Shown here piece after piece: positions 21,728 through 31,962 of a DNA stretch of 64,000 bases. The first letter of the stretch is position 1. Each line of letters starts with the position of its first letter. Origin of the DNA: Paenibacillus sp. cl123 (GTDB lineage Bacteria > Bacillota > Bacilli > Paenibacillales > NBRC-103111). The notes below the pieces were generated by a model, which was not told the DNA's origin, made no database searches, and worked only from the letters and a program-made list of their open reading frames with translations. A program made the translations under genes and the position numbers. The stretch covers positions 124,001 through 188,000 of the forward strand of contig NZ_FMYY01000009.1 in NCBI RefSeq assembly GCF_900101595.1, written 5' to 3'.

Positions 21728-24700
21728 TTACTGAAAAATAACGTTCGGATTCCCAGCGGAGATTGCATACACCGCTTGCCTGGAAGTGCCTGCGTAGCTC
21801 ATGGCAAATAGATAGCTGCCGGGCAGCAGCTCCTTGTACACCTGGCCGCCGGCAGTCGTGCCGAAGCTTCTCCAGCCATCTCCGTAATAACTGATGGCCG
21901 CGCCGTTAAGCGGATTACCCGTACCATCCAGCACCTGCGCCTTTACGGGAATCGTTTGAAAGGTGACGGTCGTTGTTGTCCCGATATGGGGCGCCTGGCC
22001 GCTCGAAGTACCTTGATAGTTCATCGTAAAGCTGTAGGTTCCCGGAAGCAGCTCCTTAACCGCCTCGCCTCCTTTCATCTCTCCGAAGGACCTCCAGCCC
22101 CCCGCATAGTAGCTTACACTTCCATCCTCAAGCGGATTACCCGCGCTATCGACAAGCCGCACTTTCGTGCTTACCGTCCGAAAAACGACCGAGGAGTCGG
22201 TTCCTATATTTTTTTCAAGCTGCGTCGACATGCCATCGTAATCCATAGAAAAGGTATAAATTCCCGGCAGCAGCTCCTTGGCTGTTGTTCCCCCGGCTCC
22301 AGTCGTTCCAATCGAACGCCACTCCCCTGCAAAATATTTCGCAGCACCGCCGTACAACGGGTTCCCGGCACTGTCTATGAGCTTCACATTGGCTTTAACC
22401 GTTTGAAAAAGGAGCTTGGCATGGCTTCCGGTATCGTGCACCTTCTGCTGTACGGTCCCCTCATAGATCATATTGAAGTTATACGTGTTGTCCGGCAGCA
22501 CTTGGATGACGGTTCCCGTAGAGTCGGTTGTGCCGAGGCTTTTCCAGCCATTGTCGTAGTATTGAACCTCGCCTCCGCTCAGCGGATTACCACGGCTGTC
22601 CACTAATTGAACCTTCACCACCTGGGCTGCTTCAGCACTTCCCAGATAAGTCAGCGCGTAAGTCCCTGCCGCTCCCTCGACATGCAGCAGACCGCCGTCT
22701 TCCGTGACTTCACGGTAAAGCTCCCGGCCGTTCCGGGATATTTTCCACACGCCTGCCGTCAGATCCGCAACCACGACATTCATGCTCGGCGAGCTGCCAT
22801 ACACCTGGAAGGTCACATTGCCTTCATGACGATTGCCGTCTTTGCTGAAGAGGACGGCCTGGTCGGCAAGCTGTGCTCCGATCAGCTGATCCGTTTCCAG
22901 CTTCTGCACGGGAAGCGGCGCTATTCCGTTATTGTTCATCACTTGCAGAACGTTCAGGAAATAGTCCGTTTCAGCGGGTGCGGTCGGCGACACTTGGATG
23001 CGCCATGCTCCGGCTTCAACCGAGTTCGTACTATACGATCCGGATACTGCTTGCGGGTAATTCGTTCCGAATACTTCAAATTCACGGCCCGGTCCGCCAA
23101 TTTTCTCAATGGTCGTGTTGCCGGCTTCCGGCAATAAAGTATTGTTGACCAGCTTACCGTTATATCCGGCCTCGCTGCGGGCAATCGTTGTCTGATTTCC
23201 GGCTATGACAGGCTCTTCCATACTGTGCAGCAGCCAATATTTCTTGAATGAAGGGTCGGCTGCAGCGACCTTATCCAAGACGACCATAGCCGCCGGATGC
23301 TCATTATTTTTCATATTCAAGAAAACAAAGGAACGCATAAACTGTTTGACTTTCGATGAATAGGCTGCCGTCAGGTCTCCTTTCAGATAGCTGTAAGCCG
23401 GGCTGTTCGTATCAGGCCCCGCTTGATGCCCCAGCACCTTGCCCATGTAGAAATCCTGGTCCACTAACTCCTCCAGCTTTAATGCAGGATTGGAGTCGCC
23501 TCCCCTGCGCTGTCCGCCGTCGTTGGCAACAACTCCCCCTTCCCATCGCTTCTCTTCACCAGGATCGTAGACTAGCATCGTGTTATGGGCGATCGACTGT
23601 TTATGATAGTTGCGATCATGGAGGCTGCCGTACTGAGTTTTCCATGGTTTCCCCGGCTCGCCGATCGAGCCCTCATAGATACCGCTATCCAGCGCCAATG
23701 CTCCCTTGTAATAAATTTGGAAGCTGCCCATATCCAGGTGCTGATGATTGTTGTACTGATAGCCGCCGACCTTCATATCGGCAATGACCGTCGCGGAATT
23801 TTTATTCACTAAAGTATCTGCATCCCATCCTGTTCGGGCTATCATCGCACCGGTCGGATAATCAAAGTACTTCGTCAGCGGGAGGCTGCTGACAGGCTGA
23901 GCCGGTATATTCAGATCCACAAACAAAATTTCAGTAAGCGGATCGACTGTCCCCGGCGTATATTGCCTGAGCAGCTCGCTTTGCAAATAAGGATCGTCGT
24001 AGTAGGAAGCTCCCAGCACCCAGGTCATCGGGTACTTGGCATAAGCGTTTTTATGCGTATACCGATTAATGAAGGAATCGCCCGAAGTCATCAATAATCC
24101 GTCCGGACGCCGCTCATAGAGCGAGCGGTACAGCCTGGCTCCGGCGTCGCTCTCGTCATATACAGGCCCTATCCCCATCCGGCGGAAGGTCCATTGCGCC
24201 CACAGCTCCGCTTCGATCTTGCGCGGACCGTAGGAATCGCCTTGAAAGTTCATATGCGCCATGTTAAAAAAGTTAGCTGCGGGCATCATTTCCTTAAAGA
24301 ACCGGAGTGCCGCATGCCTATACATATCCTGCTTCTCATCGTAGATCGCCACCCCGCCGGCCAACTGATTCCGCAGCAGCTGCAGACCTGCTCCGTGACT
24401 TTCGATAGAACCCTGCTTGACCGGAGGATAACCAATCTCCATCTGGCCCGCTAGGAGTTCCATGCCGTTAATCATTTCCGTCTTATCCGCGCTAGTCAAG
24501 AAGTCGTAGCACCAGTCATAGACCATGCCTGCTATCCGGATTGTATTGCCCATGAGCTCATATTGGCCGTCGGTTGTAAATTTAACCGTCCGCAAATAGT
24601 TTTTGATCATAGTAACCGCTCTTTGGCCCCGCTGTGCGTCGCCTTCCAATAAATAGATAGCCGCATTCGCTTCAATCGCCCGCAGGACAGACAGCGAGTA

Positions 24701-26677
24701 GTTGGTGCTTTCCCCATGGGCTAGCGGATAATAAAGCTCGCCTTCCGGCAGTGCCGTGGATAGATCGATCTTGGACCAAGTAACGGCATCGCTGGAGACC
24801 AGCACATCAAAAAACCATTTCCCGGCAAAATTAGTGGTCTTTGCGATCCCGATGGACCCGACGGACTTAACGGAGCCCAGGTCGTATTGCAGCCAATGGC
24901 CGTCGCCTTCCGCATTCCATCGCGTTTCATAATTGCCGTCGATCGTGGCCATGCCTTCGCCTGGCGAGTATTCCAGGCTCGCCGAAACGCTCTGCACTTG
25001 CAGCTTAACCGATTGCGCGGTATATGCGCTGTCATAGATGGCCGTCTCCGCAATCGAGTTGTATAGGCTTTCGCCGGTGCCATAGCCGACGACTTTCACA
25101 TACCTCGCTTGACGCACATTCGGAAAGGAGAAAAACTCCATAACCGGATCGTCATACTTGATACCCGATGTACGACCGGCGAATGTTCCGCTTTCGCTGG
25201 AGCGCTTCACCTTCTGCCATACCGCTTCCATCGGCCCTTCTATCTTCGCTTGTAAAGCGGGTATATCTTGTTGTCTCACATAGAGCCGCGGATGCTCGGC
25301 CGGAGGTTTGGGGATCGACTCCCACGTCGCTGTCACGGCAGCAGGCATACGAATGTCTTCCTTCATAAGATCGAAATCATAGAGGGCAACCGGATGCTGC
25401 GTATTCATATACCCGTTCGCTGCCGCCTTAATGACATAACGATTGCTCTCCAGACGCTTGGTGAAGACGAAGCTCCCGTCCGGACCGGTAACCGCCGATG
25501 CCAGCTTAACGCCAAAGGCTTTGTCGCTCTCCTTATAGACGTTGAGCGTCACATTAGCCAGCGGCTGCCCTGTCCCGGCGCCCGTTACCTTACCGCCAAT
25601 CCCGTATCGGCCGATGGAGGGATCGTCCGGCAGCTGAAAATGATGATGGAGCGAGCTGCCATCCGCCACCGTTACGGCGATCGTTTGACTGGCATAGCCC
25701 GCACGGGATGCTTTGATGACATAAGATCCATTGTCCGGCGCCAGTAAGGTATAGCTGCCGTCAACCGCTGTTTCCGCGCTTGCAAGCGGATTGATAAAGC
25801 CGGTGTCCGCTGCGGCGAAGAGCTGCATCTGCGCCGAACCTACTGCTTCGCCGGCCGAATCCTTGACGGCACCTTTTACATCAAACAGACGAATGACGTT
25901 AATATCATCGACATAATAGGTTCCGGAATTCTTCTTGGTTGCGAAGGAGATCTGGCTTACACTCGCTATGCCGGCCGTGTAGAAGCTTTTGCCGAGCATG
26001 GCGACCGTTTGAGGTCCGGTACGGGTAATCCCGTCAGCTAGGTACGGGACTTTCTCCACCGTGAGCTGATCGCTGGTCAGATAGGCATCGTAGGTGCCTT
26101 CATCCATGTTCATCAGGATTTTCATCGTGTACCATGCTCCGCTTGCGATCAGGGTACCGGGATGTGGAATAAACTGTCCTACGAACTGTGGGGTGGACGT
26201 CAATGCGAACCGGGTCGCTCCCGTAGGCAGAATCGAAAACGAGGCTGCCGGCACGGAAGCCGTCTGGCCTGCCGCATGGCCCATGACGTTGACATCCATC
26301 ACCGTATAAGCATTCGTCGCATCGAATTCGTACTTATATCTCACTTCGAACATCAGCTTCCCGCTGGTTGCCGGGACAAACGTTTGAGCGATCGCGACGC
26401 CTGGCGTATCTGCGTTCGTATCCTGCAGCTTAATCGCCTTGTTCCCGTCCCCCGCCGGATCGGCTATAGTCGCCGTTCCGCCTGTTCCCGTTACGGTATA
26501 GCCGGATGGGGCTGCCCCGATCACTTGTTGATCGAAGGTGTTTCTGAGCGGCAGCGAGGTACCGGAAGCCATCGCTGTTCCTCCGAAGCTAACCCCCATG
26601 AGCGAGCTGCCCAATAATGCCGCACAAAGGGACAGCGACAACCATCGCGGTTTTTTTGCGACAATGCGACTGTTCAT
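21728..26677 (-). CDS. Secreted heparinase II (PL21)-like lyase with C-terminal repeats (1649 aa)
   Basis: Probable extracellular glycosaminoglycan-type lyase. The order is: signal peptide (to about 37, AMASG); a LamG-like domain (about 40-255); two carboxypeptidase-regulatory-like domains (about 262-440); a lyase N-terminal helical part beginning HPRLYVRQQDIPALQAKI and interrupted by an F5/8C-like insert (about 515-640); and the beta region. Four repeats of about 80 residues end the protein (about 1335-1649; GNPL...YY..GW.S.G, LLPG.Y.F). The PL21 metal ligands are spaced as in heparinase II: His980 (NHQHLD), Asp997 (ALDSG) and His1031 (IAHN). The start is ATG behind taggagagagg. It heads a run of six genes ending at 13469. 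The same repeat family lies at the N-terminus of the lyase at 13469-17383, so the module has moved between ends. Confidence 0.87.
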   Translation of the reverse strand: MNSRIVAKKPRWLSLSLCAALLGSSLMGVSFGGTAMASGTSLPLRNTFDQQVIGAAPSGYTVTGTGGTATIADPAGDGNKAIKLQDTNADTPGVAIAQTFVPATSGKLMFEVRYKYEFDATNAYTVMDVNVMGHAAGQTASVPAASFSILPTGATRFALTSTPQFVGQFIPHPGTLIASGAWYTMKILMNMDEGTYDAYLTSDQLTVEKVPYLADGITRTGPQTVAMLGKSFYTAGIASVSQISFATKKNSGTYYVDDINVIRLFDVKGAVKDSAGEAVGSAQMQLFAAADTGFINPLASAETAVDGSYTLLAPDNGSYVIKASRAGYASQTIAVTVADGSSLHHHFQLPDDPSIGRYGIGGKVTGAGTGQPLANVTLNVYKESDKAFGVKLASAVTGPDGSFVFTKRLESNRYVIKAAANGYMNTQHPVALYDFDLMKEDIRMPAAVTATWESIPKPPAEHPRLYVRQQDIPALQAKIEGPMEAVWQKVKRSSESGTFAGRTSGIKYDDPVMEFFSFPNVRQARYVKVVGYGTGESLYNSIAETAIYDSAYTAQSVKLQVQSVSASLEYSPGEGMATIDGNYETRWNAEGDGHWLQYDLGSVKSVGSIGIAKTTNFAGKWFFDVLVSSDAVTWSKIDLSTALPEGELYYPLAHGESTNYSLSVLRAIEANAAIYLLEGDAQRGQRAVTMIKNYLRTVKFTTDGQYELMGNTIRIAGMVYDWCYDFLTSADKTEMINGMELLAGQMEIGYPPVKQGSIESHGAGLQLLRNQLAGGVAIYDEKQDMYRHAALRFFKEMMPAANFFNMAHMNFQGDSYGPRKIEAELWAQWTFRRMGIGPVYDESDAGARLYRSLYERRPDGLLMTSGDSFINRYTHKNAYAKYPMTWVLGASYYDDPYLQSELLRQYTPGTVDPLTEILFVDLNIPAQPVSSLPLTKYFDYPTGAMIARTGWDADTLVNKNSATVIADMKVGGYQYNNHQHLDMGSFQIYYKGALALDSGIYEGSIGEPGKPWKTQYGSLHDRNYHKQSIAHNTMLVYDPGEEKRWEGGVVANDGGQRRGGDSNPALKLEELVDQDFYMGKVLGHQAGPDTNSPAYSYLKGDLTAAYSSKVKQFMRSFVFLNMKNNEHPAAMVVLDKVAAADPSFKKYWLLHSMEEPVIAGNQTTIARSEAGYNGKLVNNTLLPEAGNTTIEKIGGPGREFEVFGTNYPQAVSGSYSTNSVEAGAWRIQVSPTAPAETDYFLNVLQVMNNNGIAPLPVQKLETDQLIGAQLADQAVLFSKDGNRHEGNVTFQVYGSSPSMNVVVADLTAGVWKISRNGRELYREVTEDGGLLHVEGAAGTYALTYLGSAEAAQVVKVQLVDSRGNPLSGGEVQYYDNGWKSLGTTDSTGTVIQVLPDNTYNFNMIYEGTVQQKVHDTGSHAKLLFQTVKANVKLIDSAGNPLYGGAAKYFAGEWRSIGTTGAGGTTAKELLPGIYTFSMDYDGMSTQLEKNIGTDSSVVFRTVSTKVRLVDSAGNPLEDGSVSYYAGGWRSFGEMKGGEAVKELLPGTYSFTMNYQGTSSGQAPHIGTTTTVTFQTIPVKAQVLDGTGNPLNGAAISYYGDGWRSFGTTAGGQVYKELLPGSYLFAMSYAGTSRQAVYAISAGNPNVIFQ

Positions 26678-27098
26678 AATTATTCTTCCTCTCTCCTAAG
26701 AATAGGTGCGTGAGCCCGGCGCCCATGCCTTCCGACGATTTGCAAAAAAAAGCCCGTATCGCCCTCCTTGTCTCTTCTCTCTTTATCTGCAGCAGTCAGG
26801 CCTCTTGTTCTCCACTTGTTCCCTACGTTAGCGAATTTATCCCGTGTTGAACATCATCGCTATTCGATAAGTTCCGCCGTTTTTACACAAATGGTGAAAA
26901 TGGTGGATGAGGTTGAAAAATGGTCAGAAACCACGGGGCGCGAGTCCGCTAGCCTTTCAACCCCGGGGCTGCGGACAACCGTACAAACGAATGCCCCGAC
27001 TCTCAAATAAGCGTAAAAAGTTAAAATACGATGATATCCCGAAGCGGTCATTCATGGTTTAATTAGAATGACACCTACCCATGACAAAGGAGAACCTT
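26678..27098. promoter_or_regulatory. Divergent control region between lyase run and AraC regulator
   Basis: This is a 421-bp gap without a gene. It contains the element TTTACACAAATGGTGAAAA (26882-26900), and from 26881 the similarity to 33056-33087 extends over about 33 bp, including a TGAAAATGGTG-G/A-ATGAG stretch. I see no clear -35/-10 pair for either direction. The regulator encoded to the right is the likely binder. Confidence 0.5.
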
Positions 27099-29333
27099 AT
27101 GTCCTTCAGGCAAACTCTTAGTAAAATAATGTCCGGTTTGAGGCTCAAAGAATATACGTCCTCACTGTTCATCCGCCTGCTGCTCGGATTTACGGTTGTG
27201 ATCTCCTTCATGGTTTCATTTATTTGGTACTCCGTCGTGTTCTACAGGGGCAGCCTGGAAGAAGAGGTAATTAACCACAACACGTTAAACCTGCAAAAAA
27301 CATCGGAAAATTACGATCGCCTGATCGACTCCATCCACAGCTCCATTCTCACCTTTTCACTGGAACTGGAAGGCACGCAAGACGAAGTTATCGATTATTC
27401 CCATGCCGTTTCGACCATGAAAAAGATCAGGCTGCTCGTCTCCAACCGAGCGTTGTACTTGGATAACCTCCTCCTGCTAAGCAAGGATTCCGGCTTTGCC
27501 ATCGAAAAAGGCCGAGGCTCCGATATAGAAACGATGTTCCGCCGCTACTATGCGAGTCCCGATTATAGCGTCGCCTTCTGGCAGGATCAATTCTCGCAGC
27601 CGGATAAATTCCGGTTGCTTCCCGAATCCGTCTTTGCCGAGCGGGATGACTTTGGCTGGACGGAGGAAAAAAAACTGCTCCCCATCATCATGAGAAACGA
27701 GGGGCTGCCGAACTTTTATTTACTGGCCATGGTTGATGCGGATCATATGTATAAGGAACTGGGTCAGTCGGTGAACGACTACTTTTACATTCTGAATGAA
27801 CAAGGCCAGCCGATTTACAATTCATCCAAGCGTGCCGATATCGCCTTTCCGAAGTTCCCCGGTCCTTCCGGCCATGTCATGAAGGACAACGTTTATTACT
27901 TTTACAAAAAAGGCGAGAACGGCTTAACCTACGTCCATCTTCTACCGGACAGGAGCATCTCGGGTCAGGTTCGCTGGAATTTTTCGTTCGTGCTGCTCCT
28001 TGTTTTGACCATAACCTTCAGCGTCATCGTCTCCCTGCTGATCAGTGTCCGGCTTAACACACCGGTAAAGCGTATTATTCATGCCATTCAGATGTGGAAC
28101 GTTCCCTTGACTTTGGAGAGCGGGATCAAGGAATTTAACATCATTCATGACAAAATCAACGATATTTTACAGACGAATCGCGATATCCATCAGGACATGT
28201 CCAATAAAGAATCCCTTCTGAGATACTACGCTTATTCGAATATGTTAAAAAAAATACGCTTCCAGGACGGAAGCGACTTGGCCAGAGTCACCGAGGATCG
28301 CTCTTTCGTGCTCCTCTTGGTTCAAGTCAGCTATAAATCCAAGCTGTCTCTGCTGAATGTGCAGGAGGAGAGGGCGACCTCCTTCATACGCGAATATGTC
28401 AACCGAATTATTGCCCAGACGTATGCCGATTCCATCACGTTCCAAATGGAAATGGATCAGATTGTCTCGATTGTGTTTACGGATAAGAACGATCCCCGAA
28501 TTGCCCAAACACTGGAGCAGGTTCATCATATGCTCGAAACGGAAAGTGAATACTGCTTCTTCACCCTGACAGCTTCCGGAGGAACGGAGGATTGGAATGA
28601 AGCCTATCAGACCGGTCTCAGCCAGCTGAAGAGGAGGAAATTCGGCTGCGAAACCCAAGTTGTTACGGCAGACGGCACTCAAGACGAGGATGCCGGGCTG
28701 TCGCAGGCCCAAGAAGAAGAATTGGACGCCAATCTTTACAGCGGAAATGCCGCCCCTGCCCTCCAGCTTGTCCGTCGGGTGCTGGGCAAAATGAGCAAGC
28801 GCGGACAAAGCGCACAAAGCGTTCTTCATTTTGCGGAATCCGTTGTCCTGCGTACGCAAAAAAGCCTGCAGCAGCGGCAAATCGAGCCCGAACCCGCAAG
28901 AGTCGCCCTTGCAGACTTGCAATCCTGCTATACCTACGAGTACTTGGATGAGATCCTGTCCTCGATGATGGAGAGATCGTCAAAGCTTGTCCGGGAAACC
29001 GTAGAGAAGCGGGATCATATCATCGACTTTGTATATGATTACCTAGAGCAGCATTATGACAAAGATATTACGCTGGATTCCATAGCCGACAAGCTCAACA
29101 TTTCCCGCGGCTACTTGTCCAGATACTTCAAAGAGAAAACTGGCGAATACTTCGTCGACTACGTCAATTCCGTAAGAATCAACAAAGCGAAGAAGCTGCT
29201 GCTTCATCCCGACATTCGCATCCAAGATGCCGCGCAGTCCGTCGGCTACCAGAATATTAACTCGTTTAACCGGATGTTCAAGAAACTCACAGGCATCACA
29301 CCCACTGAATTCCGAAAAAATGAGCTTCATTAA
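27099..29333 (+). CDS. Membrane-anchored AraC family transcriptional regulator
   Basis: A 744-aa protein with an N-terminal span (LLLGFTVVISFMVSFIWYSV, about 25-45), an extracellular sensing part (about 46-290), a second span (SFVLLLVLTITFSVIVSLLI, about 295-315), and a C-terminal AraC double helix-turn-helix (about 640-744, with IADKLNISRGYLSRYFKEK and AQSVGYQNINSFNRMFKKL). ATG at 27099 is chosen because aaaggag at 27086-27092 stands 6 bases before it; the in-frame ATG at 27081 precedes that site. It is divergent from the lyase/racemase run and convergent with the second importer, both likely targets. Confidence 0.88.
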   Translation: MSFRQTLSKIMSGLRLKEYTSSLFIRLLLGFTVVISFMVSFIWYSVVFYRGSLEEEVINHNTLNLQKTSENYDRLIDSIHSSILTFSLELEGTQDEVIDYSHAVSTMKKIRLLVSNRALYLDNLLLLSKDSGFAIEKGRGSDIETMFRRYYASPDYSVAFWQDQFSQPDKFRLLPESVFAERDDFGWTEEKKLLPIIMRNEGLPNFYLLAMVDADHMYKELGQSVNDYFYILNEQGQPIYNSSKRADIAFPKFPGPSGHVMKDNVYYFYKKGENGLTYVHLLPDRSISGQVRWNFSFVLLLVLTITFSVIVSLLISVRLNTPVKRIIHAIQMWNVPLTLESGIKEFNIIHDKINDILQTNRDIHQDMSNKESLLRYYAYSNMLKKIRFQDGSDLARVTEDRSFVLLLVQVSYKSKLSLLNVQEERATSFIREYVNRIIAQTYADSITFQMEMDQIVSIVFTDKNDPRIAQTLEQVHHMLETESEYCFFTLTASGGTEDWNEAYQTGLSQLKRRKFGCETQVVTADGTQDEDAGLSQAQEEELDANLYSGNAAPALQLVRRVLGKMSKRGQSAQSVLHFAESVVLRTQKSLQQRQIEPEPARVALADLQSCYTYEYLDEILSSMMERSSKLVRETVEKRDHIIDFVYDYLEQHYDKDITLDSIADKLNISRGYLSRYFKEKTGEYFVDYVNSVRINKAKKLLLHPDIRIQDAAQSVGYQNINSFNRMFKKLTGITPTEFRKNELH

Positions 29334-29337
29334 GAAA

Positions 29338-29371
29338 AGCCGGCTACAGGTCCATATCCTGTGCCGGCTCT
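29338..29371 (+). terminator. Rho-independent terminator between convergent genes
   Basis: The GCCGGC-based arms with ACAGG/CCTGT pair across a short loop and end in TCTTCTTT on the plus strand, with an A-rich flank giving a T tract on the minus strand. It lies between the AraC stop and the importer's binding-protein stop, so it probably serves both. Confidence 0.75.
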
Positions 29372-29390
29372 TCTTTCCCCAGGCAGCGGC

Positions 29391-30974
29391 TTATTTCCAC
29401 TCTCCCGTAGTACCTGTTTCTTTCATCCGCTTGTTCACCTCGTCGATGACCTCTTTACCGCCTTTTTTCATAAACTCATCGACCATCTTATCCCAGCTGG
29501 AGATCGGTTCCTGGCCGACGATCATCTTCGTTTGCCAAGCCCGTGTAATCTGATTAAGCTCCGAGCCCTTGGACATCAGCTGTTCGGAAGAAATCCGGTT
29601 GATCGGGTTGACGTAGAACTTCGTCGTTTTCAAATGCTCGACCGTGGCTTGCGTGTAGCTCCTGGCGAGCGGGTTCGTGTACAGCTTCCACGGCTCAGTC
29701 GCTTCATCGCTCGGCGCCCAGCCCGCGATCTGGGTATAACGGGTTGGTCTGATGTCCGAAGCAGGGAAAGGCTCCGGAACAACCGTGTTGTTTACCATCT
29801 TATAGCCCTTGTTGACCCCTCCGTTAATCCAGTCAAAGTCGGCATGCTGCGGGTTGCGCTCGTCAACGGGAATGAAGGTACGGAAATAGTCGAGGAAACC
29901 GAGAATCCGCTTGACTTTGTCCGGCTCGTTTTTCAGCTTGGCATTCAGCATCGTTACCGTGTAAAATCCGGATTGCATCAAGAATCCTTGCTGTCCGTCA
30001 GGTTGTTTAAAAGCCGGGATCACTTCGAGCTTGGCGCCCGGCGATTGCTTCAGCAAGGTATCGAAGGCACCCTCATCGAGACCCGTCACCTGTTCATACC
30101 ATATGCCAAACTTACCGGCGTAAAAGTCCTTGCGGACATCCAGCACCTTGGAAACGGCCCAATCCTTATGGATCGCTCCTTCCTTATACAAATCCGCCAG
30201 GAACTGCGTCTGTTCCTTGAACCCCTCCGATATCGTTCCCGGAATCAACTGCCCCTGTTCGTTTTTGTGATACCATCCTGAATCCCAATAGGCCCCCATG
30301 TGGGCTCCATAGGTGATATCCTGGGAGAGCCCGAACCCGTAGGTATCGTTTTTGCCGTTCTTATCCGGATCGTCCCTCGTAAAGGCAATGGCGACCTTCT
30401 TCAATTCCTCATAGTTAGTAGGCATCTTGAGACCGAGATTATCCAGCCAGTCTTTGCGGATCACGGTCTTCTTGCCGTACTTCGCAGGAGCATAGTTAGG
30501 AATCGCATAAATTTTCCCGTTATACGTGACAGCATCCCATACGTTCTTGGGAACTGCCTTCAATGTAGGATAGTCGTTGATGTAGTCATTGAGCGGAAGA
30601 AAAGCCCCCTGCTTAACCCATTTCATAAAACTGGCGTCTACGTTCTCCCACCCGATTACATCGGGCAAATCTCCGCCGGCTATCACGACCGGCAGTTTGC
30701 TGCTGTACTCGGCATATGGAACAAACTGAGGCTTAAGATCAATATTGAACTTCTCATTGATGCTCTTAAGTCCCCCTCCGTCTGCGCTCACCGGCGGAGC
30801 CCAAGTCCCTCCAATGGTTGAGATGGTGAATTTCTTCGAATCCTCATTGGCCGCCCCTGCCGGGGCGGGCGAAGGGCTTTGGGAAGCACCGGTTTCCGTT
30901 TGCTGGTTGGATGTGCATGCGACCAGGCTCCCTGCCACAGTCATTGTAAGACCGATTGCCAGTAATTTCTTCAT
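29391..30974 (-). CDS. Extracellular solute-binding lipoprotein of second sugar importer
   Basis: A 527-aa lipoprotein with lipobox LVAC (Cys about 20) and an Ala/Pro/Ser tether. It has LplA-type features, including AIAFTRDDPDKNGKNDTYG (about 190-210), the calcium-loop-like DPDKNGKNDT segment common in this class. It should capture an oligosaccharide outside the cell and pass it to the two permeases encoded just upstream. The start is ATG behind a ggagggg site. It is the last gene of a three-gene operon, with the order permease, permease, binding protein. Confidence 0.9.
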   Translation of the reverse strand: MKKLLAIGLTMTVAGSLVACTSNQQTETGASQSPSPAPAGAANEDSKKFTISTIGGTWAPPVSADGGGLKSINEKFNIDLKPQFVPYAEYSSKLPVVIAGGDLPDVIGWENVDASFMKWVKQGAFLPLNDYINDYPTLKAVPKNVWDAVTYNGKIYAIPNYAPAKYGKKTVIRKDWLDNLGLKMPTNYEELKKVAIAFTRDDPDKNGKNDTYGFGLSQDITYGAHMGAYWDSGWYHKNEQGQLIPGTISEGFKEQTQFLADLYKEGAIHKDWAVSKVLDVRKDFYAGKFGIWYEQVTGLDEGAFDTLLKQSPGAKLEVIPAFKQPDGQQGFLMQSGFYTVTMLNAKLKNEPDKVKRILGFLDYFRTFIPVDERNPQHADFDWINGGVNKGYKMVNNTVVPEPFPASDIRPTRYTQIAGWAPSDEATEPWKLYTNPLARSYTQATVEHLKTTKFYVNPINRISSEQLMSKGSELNQITRAWQTKMIVGQEPISSWDKMVDEFMKKGGKEVIDEVNKRMKETGTTGEWK

Positions 30975-31032
30975 GTTACCCCTCCAATTTGTCTTTTGGC
31001 ATACCTTATCGTTTTTCGTTCGCAGTCCTCTA

Positions 31033-31920
31033 TCAGCCTTTTACAGATCCGAGCATCACCCCTTTCGCAAAATGCTTTTGCAGAAAGGGGTAGACGATCA
31101 AGATCGGCACAGTAGCAAATAGGATCGCGGCCATACCAATCGTCTCGCCGGGAGGCTTATGCTCGTTTTGGGCCGCATCGCGGGCGGCCGAGGCGAGAGA
31201 ATCCGAGACGTCGTTCAAAATGACGATTTGTCTAAGAATAACTTGTACCGTATACTTGGCCGGGTCATTCAGATACAGAATCGCAGCGAAGTAAGTGTTC
31301 CACTGTAATACGGCATAAAACAATCCAAATGCGGCAAATGCCGGCTTGGATAAAGGAATAATGATTTTCGAGAAAATTTGCAGATCATTGGCGCCGTCGA
31401 TTAAAGCCGCTTCATTCAATTCGCTGGGAATATTAAGAAAGAACTGGCGAATGACAATCAGGTTGAACGGATTGATGACGCTTGGAAGGATCAGTGCCCA
31501 GTAACTGTCTATAAGTCCCGTGGCCTTGACCATTAAATACGTCGGGATCATCCCGGCGTGAAAGACAAAGGTAAACACCACGAGAAGCAAAAACACCTTT
31601 TGCCCCCAAATATTCCGGGTCAGCGCATAAGCCATTGTAGCTGTAAAAAACAAATTAGCCAAGCAGCCAACTACCGTTATCAACACAGTGACTCCAATCG
31701 AACGAATAAATTCCCGGGAGCTGATAATGTAAGCATAGGCGTCCGGCACCCAGCTCTTGGGCCATAAAACGAGCTCGCTTATTATATATTCCTCGTAGGA
31801 AGTAAAAGAAACGACGAAAATATAGTAGAAGGGGAAAAGCATCAGCAGCGCTAACACGCCGAGCACTCCCGCATTGATGATATCGCCCAATCGTTCTAAC
31901 CACGTTTTGTGATGAACCAT
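31033..31920 (-). CDS. Sugar ABC transporter permease, YtcP type
   Basis: A 295-aa permease with six spans, the EAA loop NEAALIDGANDLQIFSKIII (about 185-205) and the C-terminal YPFLQKHFAKGVMLGSVKG signature. ATG at 31920 is chosen, with aggtgg 5 bases before it, over the in-frame GTG at 31929. It lies 42 bp after the LplB-type permease gene and 58 bp before the binding-protein gene. No ATPase gene is linked. Confidence 0.88.
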   Translation of the reverse strand: MVHHKTWLERLGDIINAGVLGVLALLMLFPFYYIFVVSFTSYEEYIISELVLWPKSWVPDAYAYIISSREFIRSIGVTVLITVVGCLANLFFTATMAYALTRNIWGQKVFLLLVVFTFVFHAGMIPTYLMVKATGLIDSYWALILPSVINPFNLIVIRQFFLNIPSELNEAALIDGANDLQIFSKIIIPLSKPAFAAFGLFYAVLQWNTYFAAILYLNDPAKYTVQVILRQIVILNDVSDSLASAARDAAQNEHKPPGETIGMAAILFATVPILIVYPFLQKHFAKGVMLGSVKG

Positions 31921-31962
31921 GGAAACCACCTGCCTTTGTCATATCTAAGAAATGGCTTTGCC

